The position numbers and the translations under genes were made by a program. The notes below the pieces were generated by a model. The model made no database searches. It was not told the origin of the DNA and saw nothing but the letters and a program-made list of their open reading frames with translations. Shown piece after piece: positions 23,398-34,100 of a DNA stretch of 64,000 nucleotides (position 1 is its first letter; each line of letters starts with the position of its first letter). The stretch is from JACKCD01 sp041390905 (lineage in GTDB: Bacteria > Chloroflexota > Anaerolineae > Promineifilales > Promineifilaceae): the NCBI GenBank assembly GCA_041390905.1, contig JAWKPA010000013.1, positions 558,001 through 622,000 on the forward strand. Reading direction: 5' to 3'.

Positions 23398-25599
23398 TCA
23401 TTCATCTCGCCGAGGCGGGTTTTTGACCAGCCGCAGCAGGACGAGCAGTGTCACCAGCGTCACAAGCAGCAGTTGCACAATGGTGGTGGGTGCCATGCGC
23501 GGCGGCAGCGCTACCGCCCGCTTGGGTGCCGGAAACGCTTTAGAGGCAGCGGGTGGTGGCGTGTCGGCCTCGGCACCAATGACTGGCACCGGCGTGGCCG
23601 GGCTGATGGGCAGGGTCAGCAAATAACCAACCACGGTGTCAATTTGTGCCGGGGTTAGACGGGTCGCATAGTCACGGGGCATGATGTTGCTCAGGCAGTC
23701 GCCGTTGGGGCAAGCCGGGGCGATAAACGCATTGGGTTCCATGATCGCTTGCCGCAAATACGCCTCTGCCGAAAGCCCGGCCACGCGGTTGCCTGCCAAC
23801 AGCCCAATGTTGCTCAAATCTGGCCCCACCTTGCCGGCTTCTCCTAATGCCCCAATGCTATGGCACGCGCCGCAGCCGGAGTTGAGGATAATTTCTTCGG
23901 GGGTGGTGCCGTCAATGGGGCGAGGCGTGGGGGTTGGGGCGGGGGTAGGCACAGCGGTTGGAGGGGCTAGGGGCGTGGCCGTTGGCTCAACTACCAGGCT
24001 GGGCTGCACCAGTTCCCCCGCCGGTTCAGCGCGAAGAATCGCTTCGCAGGGGGAAAAATCGGGGTCGGGGTCGGGCATACACCACCAGGGGCTGCTCTTT
24101 TTGGTTTTGAGCAGCGGCACATGCCACAGCACAATATCCCCCCCCGACAGCGGCTCGCCGTTGAGCCATTGGCGCGGCGGCTGGTAGGTGTCGCCGGGGC
24201 CGGGCAGCACGGGGCCTTCGCCTTCCAGTTCATTGTCGCGCAGCAGGAAGAGATACCCCTCATCCAGCCCCAGCGGGTCGGTACGCTCAAACGCCCAGCG
24301 GTAGCTGAGGTCGCCGTCGAGCGTGGCGAGCTTGAAGCCATCGGGGGAGATGTTGTCAACCAGCGGGTGAAGCTCTGTTTCTCGTGTGGCTTCTACCCAT
24401 TGGCCGCTGTCCCACGCCCACACGCTGTCATTGGCGGGGTTGCCCAGGTCGAGGTCAATGCGCCAAAACGGCCGATAAACCGACAAATCATCGCAGCCGG
24501 GGCCGTGGGAGACAAAGCGGAGGTCAAAACGGCCGTTTTCATAAAACACCACCACCTGCTCATACCGGTAACAGCAAATGCAGTTCGGCCAGTGGACAAA
24601 CTCGGTAAACAGTTGGCGCACCTCAAATCCATCGCCCAAATCGTTGATTTGTGTATCGCCAAAGGCCGGTACGGAGGCGTTAAAGCCAATTTCATCCCGG
24701 TAGCCGCCGGGCCAACTGGGGTACCACGCCTCCACCTGCGGGATTTTGGCACTGGAAAAGATGAGGCTGTCGTTGTAGCTGGCATCGCGGAAGTTGATGC
24801 CGTCGTGGGCGGTCATTTCCCAGCACACCGACCAGCCGTATTGTTCATGGCAGCCGTCGCTGTAGGCGTTGCGCTGGGCGACGGGTTTGGCGGCACTGCG
24901 TTCGGGGCGGGCGCGGGTGTAGAAGGTGCGGGCAATGGTCTCCTGCTCCATGTTGACAAAGACGTGGAAGATGCGGCCGCTGCCGTCGGGTGCCTGGAAG
25001 GTGAGGTCAACGCACCACTCTTCGCGGCAGTTGTCGTCGGCCAGCCAGCCCGACATCGGCACCATGGCCGGGTTGGCCGCGCCAATGTTGCCCAAAACGG
25101 CGCGTACCTGGCTGTCGGCGGCGGCAATGGCGAGGGCGCGGGGGAGTGCCAGGACGCTGCCGGCCGGTTGGGCGTTGGGGTTGCGCCACTGGCTGAGAAG
25201 CTGGTTGGTTTGCAGGTTGACGATGGCTTCAATGGTTTCGCCCTGCGCGTAGTCAAAGAGGGTGGCGTGGGCGCACGGCTGCACGCCGCAGCCGGCATCC
25301 TGCCAGAAGCGGCTTTCGCCGGGGGTGAGGGGGTTGGCGTTGAGGAATTGGGGGGTGGTGCCAAGCCACCCCGTTTGCCCCAGCAAAATCTCCTGCACCC
25401 GCAGCGGGTTAAACGACAGCGGAGCAACCAGATTGCCCGCCAGCATTTGCTGCCCCTTGGCCACGGCCACCTGCACCTGCCCGCGCTCCTGCCATTGCCA
25501 CCCCAGGGCCAGCAGCAGTAGCAGCAGGTTGATGAGGAGGAGGGTGTGGAGGAGTTGGGTGGGGAAAAACGGCCGTTTTTCCAATCTAAAGCGTATCAT
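23398..25599 (-). CDS. Amine-oxidase-like extracytoplasmic protein fused to a cytochrome c domain
   Basis: The 733-residue protein has an N-terminal membrane segment (about 16-36) and a large outside domain. YENGRFDLRFVSHGPG and FWRIDLDLGNPANDSVW resemble the core of copper amine oxidases; the Tyr of CCYRYEQ falls where the topaquinone Tyr would be, but the usual Asn-Tyr-Asp/Glu context is replaced by Cys-Tyr-Arg. A Pro/Thr linker (about 560-585) leads to a cytochrome c domain with heme motif CGACH and distal Met in NIMPRDYATRL. The end is a membrane helix (TIVQLLLVTLVTLLVLLRLV) plus a basic tail. The cytochrome call is firm and the oxidase relation tentative. Confidence 0.75.
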   Translation of the reverse strand: MIRFRLEKRPFFPTQLLHTLLLINLLLLLLALGWQWQERGQVQVAVAKGQQMLAGNLVAPLSFNPLRVQEILLGQTGWLGTTPQFLNANPLTPGESRFWQDAGCGVQPCAHATLFDYAQGETIEAIVNLQTNQLLSQWRNPNAQPAGSVLALPRALAIAAADSQVRAVLGNIGAANPAMVPMSGWLADDNCREEWCVDLTFQAPDGSGRIFHVFVNMEQETIARTFYTRARPERSAAKPVAQRNAYSDGCHEQYGWSVCWEMTAHDGINFRDASYNDSLIFSSAKIPQVEAWYPSWPGGYRDEIGFNASVPAFGDTQINDLGDGFEVRQLFTEFVHWPNCICCYRYEQVVVFYENGRFDLRFVSHGPGCDDLSVYRPFWRIDLDLGNPANDSVWAWDSGQWVEATRETELHPLVDNISPDGFKLATLDGDLSYRWAFERTDPLGLDEGYLFLLRDNELEGEGPVLPGPGDTYQPPRQWLNGEPLSGGDIVLWHVPLLKTKKSSPWWCMPDPDPDFSPCEAILRAEPAGELVQPSLVVEPTATPLAPPTAVPTPAPTPTPRPIDGTTPEEIILNSGCGACHSIGALGEAGKVGPDLSNIGLLAGNRVAGLSAEAYLRQAIMEPNAFIAPACPNGDCLSNIMPRDYATRLTPAQIDTVVGYLLTLPISPATPVPVIGAEADTPPPAASKAFPAPKRAVALPPRMAPTTIVQLLLVTLVTLLVLLRLVKNPPRRDE

Positions 25600-25649
25600 C
25601 TAGCAAGTGTAGCAAAAAACAGCTATGTGGTTAAGTTGTTGCCTATGAT

Positions 25650-26948
25650 TTACAGGGCATTAACGGCCGTTAACAGCACCTTGTCCACCCGCAGCCCATC
25701 CATATCCACCACCTCAAAGCGAAACCCCTGGCAGACAAACGATGCCCCCTCCGTTGGCACCTCCTCCAACGCCGCCATCATCAGCCCACCTACCGTATGA
25801 TAGTGACCCTTACCCAGCGGCGGCAGTTCCTCCCACCCCACCAATTCCAGCAAATCCACCACCGGCAGCAGCCCATCCAGCAGCCAAGACCCATCCGTCC
25901 GCTGCACAATGGGCGGATTCACGGGTCGGTCAATGTCCCCCACAATTGCCTCCAGCAGGTCATTGCTCGTTACCAGCCCTGCCAGCCCTCCATACTCATC
26001 AATGACCAGCGCCATATGGGTGTGGCTCGTCTTAAACCGTTCCAGTAAGTCGAGGGCAGGAATGCTTTCCGGCACAAACAGCGGCGGATGTACCAACTGG
26101 TAGGGATCAAACGCCTCGTCGCGCAACCAATGTTTTAGCATATCAGCCACATGCACCATACCAATCACGTTATCCAGGTCACTGGCCGCCACCGGGAAGC
26201 GGGAAAAACCAGCTTTCATCACCGTTTGGCGCACCTTTTCTGGCTCGTCGCTCTTGTCAAGCCACACAATTTCCCGGCGCGGCGTCATCAGCGAGCCAAC
26301 CCGCTGGTTGCCCAGGCGGAAAATCCGCCGCACCATTTCTGGCTCTTCCGGTTCAAAAACCCCCACCTCTGCTCCCTGGCTCATCATCATCTCAATTTCC
26401 GCCTCTGTGACCGGTGGTTCTGTTGACGGCTGAACGCCCAACAGCCGGGTTATCAAGGCGGTAGACAAGCTAAGTAGCCGGACAAAAGGATAGGCAAGCC
26501 GGGAAAGACGGTGCATGGTTGGCGCAACAGCCATGGCGATTCGTTCTGCATTACTCAACGCTAAATTTTTTGGCACCAATTCCCCAATTACCAGCGATAG
26601 ATAGGTAATCAGCGAAACCGTGATAGCAGCTCCCGCAAGGTCACTATGTTGGGCTGGCAACCCAAGAGCGACCAGTAGGCGTGCCAAATCTTTAGCCATT
26701 GTTGCGCCACCAAACACACCTGCCAGTATCCCCACCAGCGTGATCCCGATTTGTACCGTCGAGAGAAAATCATTGGGTGTCTCAGCCAGTGTCAAAGCCT
26801 GCTTTGCCCGTTTGTTTCCTTTGTTTACCCGCTGCTGGAGCCACGATTTGCGTGCCGAAAGAATCGCTAACTCAGACATAGCCAGCAGGCCATTGCCGCT
26901 GATCAGCAATAGAACGATCAGAATCTCAATGACGATTGAATTGTCCAT
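25650..26948 (-). CDS. CNNM/CorC-HlyC family membrane protein with CBS pair
   Basis: The 432-residue protein has an N-terminal CNNM (DUF21) membrane domain with the family mark NGLLAMSELAILSARKS (about 19-35), then a CBS pair (about 215-335; SLMTPRREIVWL and HTHMALVIDEYGGLAGLVT) and a C-terminal CorC_HlyC domain (HYHTVGGLMMAALEEVP). Members are linked to magnesium/cobalt efflux and are often annotated as hemolysins, though they are not toxins. It is divergent from argG, whose start lies 73 bases away. The end of the coding region (LLTAVNAL) contains a palindrome copy at 25662. Confidence 0.93.
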   Translation of the reverse strand: MDNSIVIEILIVLLLISGNGLLAMSELAILSARKSWLQQRVNKGNKRAKQALTLAETPNDFLSTVQIGITLVGILAGVFGGATMAKDLARLLVALGLPAQHSDLAGAAITVSLITYLSLVIGELVPKNLALSNAERIAMAVAPTMHRLSRLAYPFVRLLSLSTALITRLLGVQPSTEPPVTEAEIEMMMSQGAEVGVFEPEEPEMVRRIFRLGNQRVGSLMTPRREIVWLDKSDEPEKVRQTVMKAGFSRFPVAASDLDNVIGMVHVADMLKHWLRDEAFDPYQLVHPPLFVPESIPALDLLERFKTSHTHMALVIDEYGGLAGLVTSNDLLEAIVGDIDRPVNPPIVQRTDGSWLLDGLLPVVDLLELVGWEELPPLGKGHYHTVGGLMMAALEEVPTEGASFVCQGFRFEVVDMDGLRVDKVLLTAVNAL

Positions 26949-27021
26949 ATTGCTAGATTATATCCCCATTAGGCTCGATTTGCTTTGTCCCCCCCCTCAG
27001 GTACCGGTACAATTCCTTACC

Positions 27022-28368
27022 ATGAAAAATATACTTTTATCTCTCCCTGTCGGCGAAAAAGTCGGCATTGCGTTCTCAGGCGGATTAGACACATCCGCCG
27101 CCCTGGCCTGGATGCGGCAAAAAGGGGCGATTCCCTACGCCTACACTGCTAACCTCGGCCAGCCTGATGAAGATGAATTTGATGACATTGCCCGCCGCGC
27201 CAGAATGTATGGTGCCGAAGAGGCCCGCATTGTGGATTGCCGCGATTTGCTGGTGCATGAAGGGCTGGTTGCCCTGATGTGCGGCGCGTTTCACCAGTCG
27301 GTGGCGGGCAAAACCTACTTCAACACCACCCCGCTGGGGCGGGCGGTGACGGGGACGGTGCTGGTGCAGGCGATGAAGCGCGATGGTGTGGACATTTGGG
27401 GTGATGGTTCCACTTACAAAGGCAACGACATTGAGCGTTTTTACCGCTATGGGCTGCTGGCAAACAAAAATTTGCGTATTTACAAGCCGTGGCTGGACCA
27501 GGTGTTTGTACATGAACTGGGTGGCCGCAAGGAGATGAGCGAATTTTTGATTGAGCATGAATTTGTCTACCGCGCCAGCAAGGAAAAGGCGTACTCTACC
27601 GATGCCAACATGCTGGGGGCAACGCATGAGGCCAAGGATCTGGAGTTTTTGGACAGAAGCATGAAGATTGTGGAGCCAATTATGGGAGTGAAATTCTGGG
27701 ATCCGGCGGTAGAGATTAAGGCTGAGGAGGTGAGCATTACCTTTGAGGAGGGGTTCCCAACCCTGATCAATGGTAAGACGTTTGCCGATTATGTGGCTTT
27801 GCTGGATGAGGCGAACAATGTGGGCGGCCGGCACGGGCTGGGGATGTCGGATCAGATTGAAAACCGGATCATCGAGGCCAAGAGCCGGGGGATTTATGAG
27901 GCTCCGGGGATGGCGTTGCTTTATATTGCCTATGATCGGCTGATTGCGGGGATTCACAACGAGGATACGATTGACAATTACCGCGTGCTGGGGCGGCGTT
28001 TGGGGCGGCTGCTGTATGAAGGTCGCTGGTTCGATTCGCAGGCACTGATGCTGCGCGACAGCTTGCAGACGTGGATTGGCAAGGCGGTGACGGGGACGGT
28101 GACGGTGGAGCTGCGGCGCGGGGATGATTATTCGATTTTGAATACCGAAAGCCCGAATTTGACCTATCACCCGGAACGGCTTTCGATGGAGCGGGTGGAG
28201 GATGAGGCGTTTAACCCGATTGACCGGATTGGGCAGTTGACGATGCGGAATCTGGATATTGCTGATACGCGCCACAAGCTGGGGATTTATGCCGGGGTGG
28301 GTGTGCTGCCCGGTGGAACTAACCTGGGGCAGTTGGCTGCTGGAACCGATGAGGTGGAGGAAGGGTAG
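27022..28368 (+). CDS. argG: Argininosuccinate synthase (type 2)
   Basis: It catalyses the ATP-dependent joining of citrulline and aspartate in arginine synthesis. The 448 residues from ATG 27022 match the E. coli-type long form (about 447); the open frame extends upstream into the divergent gene but family similarity starts at MKNILLSLPVGEKVGIAFSG. Key motifs: the PP-loop AFSGGLDTSAALAW (about 17-30), AYTANLGQPDEDEFDDIARRA, and TYKGNDIERFYRYGLL. The gene is free of the palindrome. A GATTGGA heptad hairpin followed by a run of T residues lies just downstream and looks like its terminator. Confidence 0.97.
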   Translation: MKNILLSLPVGEKVGIAFSGGLDTSAALAWMRQKGAIPYAYTANLGQPDEDEFDDIARRARMYGAEEARIVDCRDLLVHEGLVALMCGAFHQSVAGKTYFNTTPLGRAVTGTVLVQAMKRDGVDIWGDGSTYKGNDIERFYRYGLLANKNLRIYKPWLDQVFVHELGGRKEMSEFLIEHEFVYRASKEKAYSTDANMLGATHEAKDLEFLDRSMKIVEPIMGVKFWDPAVEIKAEEVSITFEEGFPTLINGKTFADYVALLDEANNVGGRHGLGMSDQIENRIIEAKSRGIYEAPGMALLYIAYDRLIAGIHNEDTIDNYRVLGRRLGRLLYEGRWFDSQALMLRDSLQTWIGKAVTGTVTVELRRGDDYSILNTESPNLTYHPERLSMERVEDEAFNPIDRIGQLTMRNLDIADTRHKLGIYAGVGVLPGGTNLGQLAAGTDEVEEG

Positions 28369-28396
28369 TTTTTTAGGGGATAGGCTGGAGTTGCCA

Positions 28397-28472
28397 GGAG
28401 ATTGGGGATTGGGGATTGGAGATTGATGAAGGTTGATCATCTCTAATCGCCAATCCCCAATCTCTTTTTTTT
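28397..28472 (+). terminator. Heptad hairpin (GATTGGA family) acting as argG terminator
   Basis: The left array GGAGATTGGGGATTGGGGATT, shown as GATTGGG-type units, pairs with the right array ATCGCCAATCCCCAATCTC across the centre TGATGAAGGTTGATC, and is followed by eight T residues (28465-28472). This is the clearest case of the heptad element serving as a Rho-independent terminator. Confidence 0.75.
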
Positions 28473-28622
28473 GCGTGATGGGGTGGTGTTGCTGTTTCTC
28501 CAAATGTGGAACGGCGGGAACTTTTGGCGGGGTTGGGGCGTTATAGATGTGTGGCTGATGATAAAACGGCCGTTTTTACAACAACAAACCAGCTTACCCA
28601 AGCTGTTGATTTAGGAGAAACG

Positions 28623-29897
28623 ATGAAACAATTTTACAAAAACCTGTTGTTACTTGTATTGAGTGTCTTTGCCATTGTGCTGGCCGTGGGCTGTGCCCCC
28701 TCTGCAACCGGGGGTGATGGAACCGAAATAACCTTGTTTGTGGGGCCTGAGCTGAAAGAATGCGTGGGGGTGGCACCTATGCAGTGTATGCAGGTGAAGC
28801 GTTCGGCGGACGCAGGGTGGGAGTTCTTTTATGACCAAATCGAAGGGTTTACCTTTGAACCGGGGTTTGAATATGAGCTGCGGGTGAAGGAGATTGTGGT
28901 GGAGAATCCGCCGGCCGATGGGTCTTCATTGCGGTATGAACTGGTGGCGGTGGTGAACAAAACGGCCGTTTCCCAACCAACTGACAACCTGGCCGGAACG
29001 CGCTGGGTACTGGAAGGGTATGGCAGCGTGGATTCGATGATGGTTCCCGTGGCCGACGCGACGCTTGAGTTCCATGAAGATGGCACAATGGGGGGGGCGA
29101 CCGGGTGCAACGGCTTTGGCGGCAGCTATACGCTGCTGCCCGATGGTGGGATTTCGTTGGGGGAAATGGCAGCGACGATGATGGCGTGTGCAGATGATGG
29201 GGTGATGGCGCAGGAAACGGCCGTTCTCCAAGCCCTCGCCACCGTTAGCCACTACACCCAAACGGCCGACTCGCTGACACTGGCATATGACGGCGGCACG
29301 ATGCAGTTTGCCTTGGTGCAACCCGTTGCGCCGCTGCCGTTGGAAGGGACAACTTGGCAACTGACGACGTTTGTCATGGGGGATGTGGCTAGTTCGCTGC
29401 TGGGTGAGTCGGTGATAACGGCCGTTTTTGACGGCCAGCAGGTGGCAGGTAGTGCCGGGTGCAACCAATATTTTGGCAGCTACACGCTCGATGGCGACAC
29501 CATTACCTTTGGTCCGCTGGGCAGCACCAAGATGGCGTGTGACGAGGGGCTGATGCAGCAGGAAAGCGATTTTCTGCTGGCACTTGCCAAGGTCAAAACT
29601 GTGTCACTTTCTGGTGAGGGGTTGACGCTAACCCATGCAAATGGCTCGCTGCTTTTTGTGCCGCAGCTGGATCAAACGATGGATGAGGCGCGGGAAGAGG
29701 TGGCCTGGGAGGAGGCCCTGGCGGTTCTCAACAGCGGTGAGGTGGAGCAGGCGTTCCAAACTCATGCCCTGGATGTGGCGTTGAAGCTGAAAAACGGCCG
29801 TTGGCTCCACACTATTGAGCCAACCAATGGCGCACTTTTTACCGCCATTGATGAATGTGGCGAGCCGTGTGCCGGGGTCATGATCGCAACTGAGTAA
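28623..29897 (+). CDS. META-domain lipoprotein (DUF4377 plus two META domains)
   Basis: The start is ATG 28623 behind AGGAGA, giving 424 residues. Signal peptide with lipobox AVGC; a DUF4377-like segment (about 25-105, with CMQVKRSADAGWEFFYDQIEGF); two HslJ/META domains with the marks GGATGCNGFGGSYTL and AGSAGCNQYFGSYTL, each followed by MACADDG or MACDEG. META domains occur in heat-shock and antibiotic-tolerance proteins of the envelope; the precise role is unknown. Four palindrome copies lie inside (28961, 29216, 29417, 29793), the last just before the C-terminal extension. Confidence 0.9.
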   Translation: MKQFYKNLLLLVLSVFAIVLAVGCAPSATGGDGTEITLFVGPELKECVGVAPMQCMQVKRSADAGWEFFYDQIEGFTFEPGFEYELRVKEIVVENPPADGSSLRYELVAVVNKTAVSQPTDNLAGTRWVLEGYGSVDSMMVPVADATLEFHEDGTMGGATGCNGFGGSYTLLPDGGISLGEMAATMMACADDGVMAQETAVLQALATVSHYTQTADSLTLAYDGGTMQFALVQPVAPLPLEGTTWQLTTFVMGDVASSLLGESVITAVFDGQQVAGSAGCNQYFGSYTLDGDTITFGPLGSTKMACDEGLMQQESDFLLALAKVKTVSLSGEGLTLTHANGSLLFVPQLDQTMDEAREEVAWEEALAVLNSGEVEQAFQTHALDVALKLKNGRWLHTIEPTNGALFTAIDECGEPCAGVMIATE

Positions 29898-30132
29898 GCG
29901 AATTAGATTGAGAATTGCTGATTTTGCCCACCGGAGATAGCGGAGTCGGCATCGGGCGCTGCGGGAGCAGGAGTTAGCGGGTAAGAGCTTGCAGGCGCAT
30001 TATGGGACATAAGAAAGTGAGCTGAAGGTGGGAGGAACGGCCCACCTCTCCGCTTCCGAAACCTCACACCACGGTCATAGAGCATCAGCTCCTCACCGTG
30101 GTGTGAGGCATCGGTTCGCCTGCCAGAGGGCT

Positions 30133-31125
30133 TTACGGCCGCATGATCAAGGGCAGGTAACTCTCATAACTCACAGGCCCATTGCCCGGTTCAACCGTAA
30201 CCGTCACCGAACCAGCAGCCGTATTGCCTTGGCCATCGCTAACAAAGTAGCTAAAGTTATCCTCACCGACAAAGGTCACGTTTGGCCTATAGGTCACGTT
30301 TTGGCCGTTGGTCGTGGCCGTGCCGAATTGCGGCTTGCTAACCGATGTAATGGTCAACGTGTCACCGTCCACATCCCCATCATTCGCCAACACATCAATC
30401 GTCACCGATATACCCCGCGTTGTCGTGGCACTGTCGGCTACAATGTCGGGTGCCTGGTTGCCCGGATCGGGTGCGCCTGTGGCAAAAACCGGCCGTTGCA
30501 GCGTAAAGGTGCCGACCACCGTCACAGGTTCACGTGTCGCACCCCACAGCGTCTCACGATATTCACCGCTGATCTGGCTGCCATCACTGGCAACAATCGC
30601 CCCGGTCAGCCGAAATTGGCGCTGAATTGGCTGGCCGCTGAGGGTGGCCGTCACCTGCTCCGAGACAATCGTGAGATTCGTGCCATCAAAGCTGCCGTTG
30701 ACATACGGCCCAATTTTGAGCGTGCTGCCGCCATTTGGAATCGTATGCGCCTCAAGGAAGACCAACGTCCTGTCAAGATTGACATAGCCGCTAACGGCAT
30801 CGTTGGTTTGCGTGAGATTGAGGGCCAGCTCAATGGCACCCAGGTCGGGTAATTCAGGCTCTCCTTCGGCCGGGGGCGGCGGGGCGGCCAGCGTATCGCT
30901 GTAGACCCCGGCCACGACAAATTGCAGATCCACCGTGCCTCGGTAGTCGCCCGCCAGTTGCGCTGTATCGGCCTTCACCGTGACGGAATTGGCTGTTTGT
31001 TGTTGGGCAAAAACGGCCGTTGGCTGTGCGATCTCAACCCCATTGAACAAAAGCATCATTGCCAAACCAAGACCAAACAGGAACGCGCCGCTGATTATAA
31101 TTTTAAGCCATCTCTGTTTCATCAT
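30133..31125 (-). CDS. Secreted protein with cadherin/Ig-like domain and Tyr-Leu-Pro-Leu tail
   Basis: The 330-residue protein has a signal peptide (cleavage probably near AVFAQ), a beta-rich central part, and a tandem-type Ig/cadherin domain (about 225-315) with VTIDVLANDGDVDGDTLTI and FSYFVSDGQGNTAAGSVTVTV, a widespread calcium-binding repeat of surface proteins. It ends SYESYLPLIMRP, a tail shared with the protease at 47863. It is the third gene of a three-gene exported cluster (nine-base gap to the preceding gene). A palindrome copy at 31012 encodes part of the signal cleavage region. Confidence 0.85.
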   Translation of the reverse strand: MMKQRWLKIIISGAFLFGLGLAMMLLFNGVEIAQPTAVFAQQQTANSVTVKADTAQLAGDYRGTVDLQFVVAGVYSDTLAAPPPPAEGEPELPDLGAIELALNLTQTNDAVSGYVNLDRTLVFLEAHTIPNGGSTLKIGPYVNGSFDGTNLTIVSEQVTATLSGQPIQRQFRLTGAIVASDGSQISGEYRETLWGATREPVTVVGTFTLQRPVFATGAPDPGNQAPDIVADSATTTRGISVTIDVLANDGDVDGDTLTITSVSKPQFGTATTNGQNVTYRPNVTFVGEDNFSYFVSDGQGNTAAGSVTVTVEPGNGPVSYESYLPLIMRP

Positions 31126-31134
31126 TGCAGCCTC

Positions 31135-34100
31135 CTAATAATCCACACGAACGCACTGTGACGGCTGTGGCAGACTGTTCGATGCCCGCGTGCCATAGGT
31201 CGTGCTAATCTTGAGTTCAATGTCACTCAATTTCTGCAAATCCATATCCGGCAAAATGCCGTTGGGGGAACCGGCGCTAACCACAACCTGCCATTCATTA
31301 GCCGCTAACGGCCGTCCCAGAAACGCAGGGGTGCTGTAACCCGGCGTTGTGTTGCCATGCTGACCGTTAACATCCCCATTGAACGCACCAGATACCACAT
31401 CGGTTGGCTGGTTGCCGGGGTATTCAAGCCCCAAAAGCACCGCCGGTGGAATCAGCCGATAATCAAACAGGCAGCCCGCATAGGAAGTCAACCCCACCTG
31501 CCCACTTTGGCTAACGCGCACCTGGCGGTAGCCAAACTCCCCGTTTTGCTCCGTGAGCAGATTGATCCCGAACCCATTGCTAGTCGGCTTGGGCTGACCA
31601 ATACCGGCCACCTTGTGGAGCCAATAATAGTCATACCCTTGCTGCACCACCTGACCAATGAGGCCGTTCGTGGCCGACGATGTGGAGAAGGTGAACAGTA
31701 ACTGCGGTTTGCCATCACTCCCCGGCCACGTGTTTTGCGCCACCCACTGCCGGAATCGCCTCTCCCGCTCCGCTTGCAGGTTAGCATCAGGAACACCCTG
31801 CCCTTTGAGATAGGCATCAGTAAGGCCAAGCAGATGTTGCGCCACCGAGATCGTCAGGTCACGCTGGTTGCTGTCGGCATCCTGCACCGCGCCTGGCAAA
31901 TTGGCAATTGCCACATCCAGATTTTGTAAAAAGAGCAGGATGTCATTGGCAGTGCGTGCTTTGTAGATGTCGGAAATGCGGAAGTTGCTGGCGCTCAGAC
32001 GGGCCGTGTACTCATATTCAGCGCGACGGCCGGCCAAATAGGCGAGGCGGCTGGCCGTTTCCAAGGCTTGCGCCAGCTCAATCCGCCGCGAATCCCGCAC
32101 CATGCGGTAGCTGGGGTCATTGGCGGGCAGTGCCGTCGCATAAGCATGTTGCCGTTTAGACTCAAACACATCGTGCAGTGTTTGCCCAACAACACCGTTG
32201 AACTGGGTCAACTGCGACTGGAACTGCTGTACGGCAATGTCAATTTCACCCTGTGCCTCTGCCATGTCGTAGAAGAGATTGCGAACCACGGCCTCGGAGT
32301 TGGCATCTTCGATGTCCATGTCATGTGCCGCCTGCTTTAAAATTTGCCCCGGCCGTAACCCTGCCTCCACAAACGCCCCTGGGTTTGTAGAGAAAGAGGG
32401 CGGGAAACCAATTTCAAGCGTACAACAATTGGCGGCGGCCACGATTGCCTCAAAGACCGAAGCATCCTGCGCCCCATTGATGATGGCGCTTTTGACTTTG
32501 ATATTACGCATGACTTCGGTGTTCGCCCGTTGGACAATATTGTCGCGCTTCAGGATCGCCGCCTCTATACCCAGCCACGCCGTCCGTAAATCTTGACGCG
32601 ATGAGCGCATGTCGCTCACCAAAATGAGCCAGTTGCTGCCGTCAACCTTTGGTGGCTGCCCATCTGTCGTCCGGTTCATGCAGGCATCAAAGCTGTTGGC
32701 CATCGGGTCGCACTCCTGCGTGTGTTTGATCATATCGTCAATGCAGGCATACCAAGCACCGTCCGGATCTGGCTCGTTGAGGAAGTTTTGCAGGTCGCAA
32801 CCTGCTTCAATCTGGATCTCGTTGTCAATTTTGTTGTTGATCGCCAGCACCGCTTTGGCTAACTCTTGCTGGTTCAGGTCAAAGACACGTTCCGCGTTTT
32901 CTGTCTGCTGTTGAATCTGCAAAGCCAGGTTGGCCGCATCCCGCGCTTGTTCCCACAGCCCCTTGTCAGTGCTGCCAAAGGCGGTGTGATAGGGGCGGGC
33001 GGGCGTGAAGCGAATATCCATGCCGAAGACGTTGCGCCCTTCGCGCATCTCGTGGGCGGCGGCGCGTGTATCCAGCAGGTTGATCGCCATCTCTGCCACC
33101 AGCGCACCATCGGGATTTGCTCCCAAAGCGGCACAGCCGCTGGTTGATGCGCCAATAACGGCCGTTCCTGCCAGACTAACCATCTTCAAATACCCTTCAG
33201 TAGAGGCGGCGCGGAAAGCATCCTGCGCGTTGGCTTGGGCGCGTGGGATGTCACTGTCGTTTTTGATGTCCAGATAGCCCAGACGGGTCGCAATATGGTG
33301 TTGCGCCACTTCCTTGCTTTGGGCAGCGCGAGAGAGCAGCGACCATTCGGACTGGGTGTAAAAGTCGGAGATGAGGCAGCCGCTGCCTAGGGCATGTTCC
33401 AGCGGTTGGCGCAGCCCTTGTTCAGCCAGATCATATTGATATTCGGCCGCCTCCAGCTTTGCCACCTCCTGCCGCACAAAGGCATCGCCCCCCAGCAGCG
33501 CCCCGGCGCTAAAGTGCAGCCCCAGCGCATCCACCATAAACTGCTGGGCAAAGATCATCCGCAAATACGCCGCCTCGCGCACGCTCTGGCGCAGACGAGC
33601 CGAGAAATCGCACCAATCAATGACGGGATCAAGCACCTGCCCAGTATGGGTGGGGTCGGGCGGGTTGGGGTCTTCAGGCTGGGCGCAGAGCTGCCCTTTG
33701 TAATTGGGGCCGGGGTTGTCGGGGTCTTTGCCATCATCGGCACGCATACGGATGACGGGGGCATAGACCGCTAGGAACGCATACAGATCACGCGCCTGGC
33801 GTAGATCGGCATCGGCCAGATCAATGCGCTGCTGCAGGGTCATGGTCGGAATGGCGGGGTTCGGGTCATCGTAGGGTGCGGAAAAGCCGCTGTTGATATC
33901 AAACTGCCGCACCAGCTTGTTAAAGTTGTTGTTTGGCTGATAGGGCGAAATATCCCGCCGGAAATTCATATTGCGTTCCAGCAAGTCGCGGGCCTCTGTT
34001 TCCAGCAGCTTGTAATCGGCATAGAAGAGCGCACCAGCGGTGGGCAGGCGGCTGCCATCCACGGCAGGCAGGCTGTTGCCGGTGGGGCTGCCCACGGCCG

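Noticed and set aside
24121..25521. 466-residue plus-strand frame
   Set aside because: It lies entirely antisense to the amine-oxidase/cytochrome fusion and has no recognisable domain; a GC-rich shadow frame.
27085..28503. 472-residue minus-strand frame
   Set aside because: Antisense to argG, low-complexity His/Pro-rich, no ribosome site.
30028..30852. 274-residue plus-strand frame
   Set aside because: Antisense to the Ig-domain protein; no domain seen.
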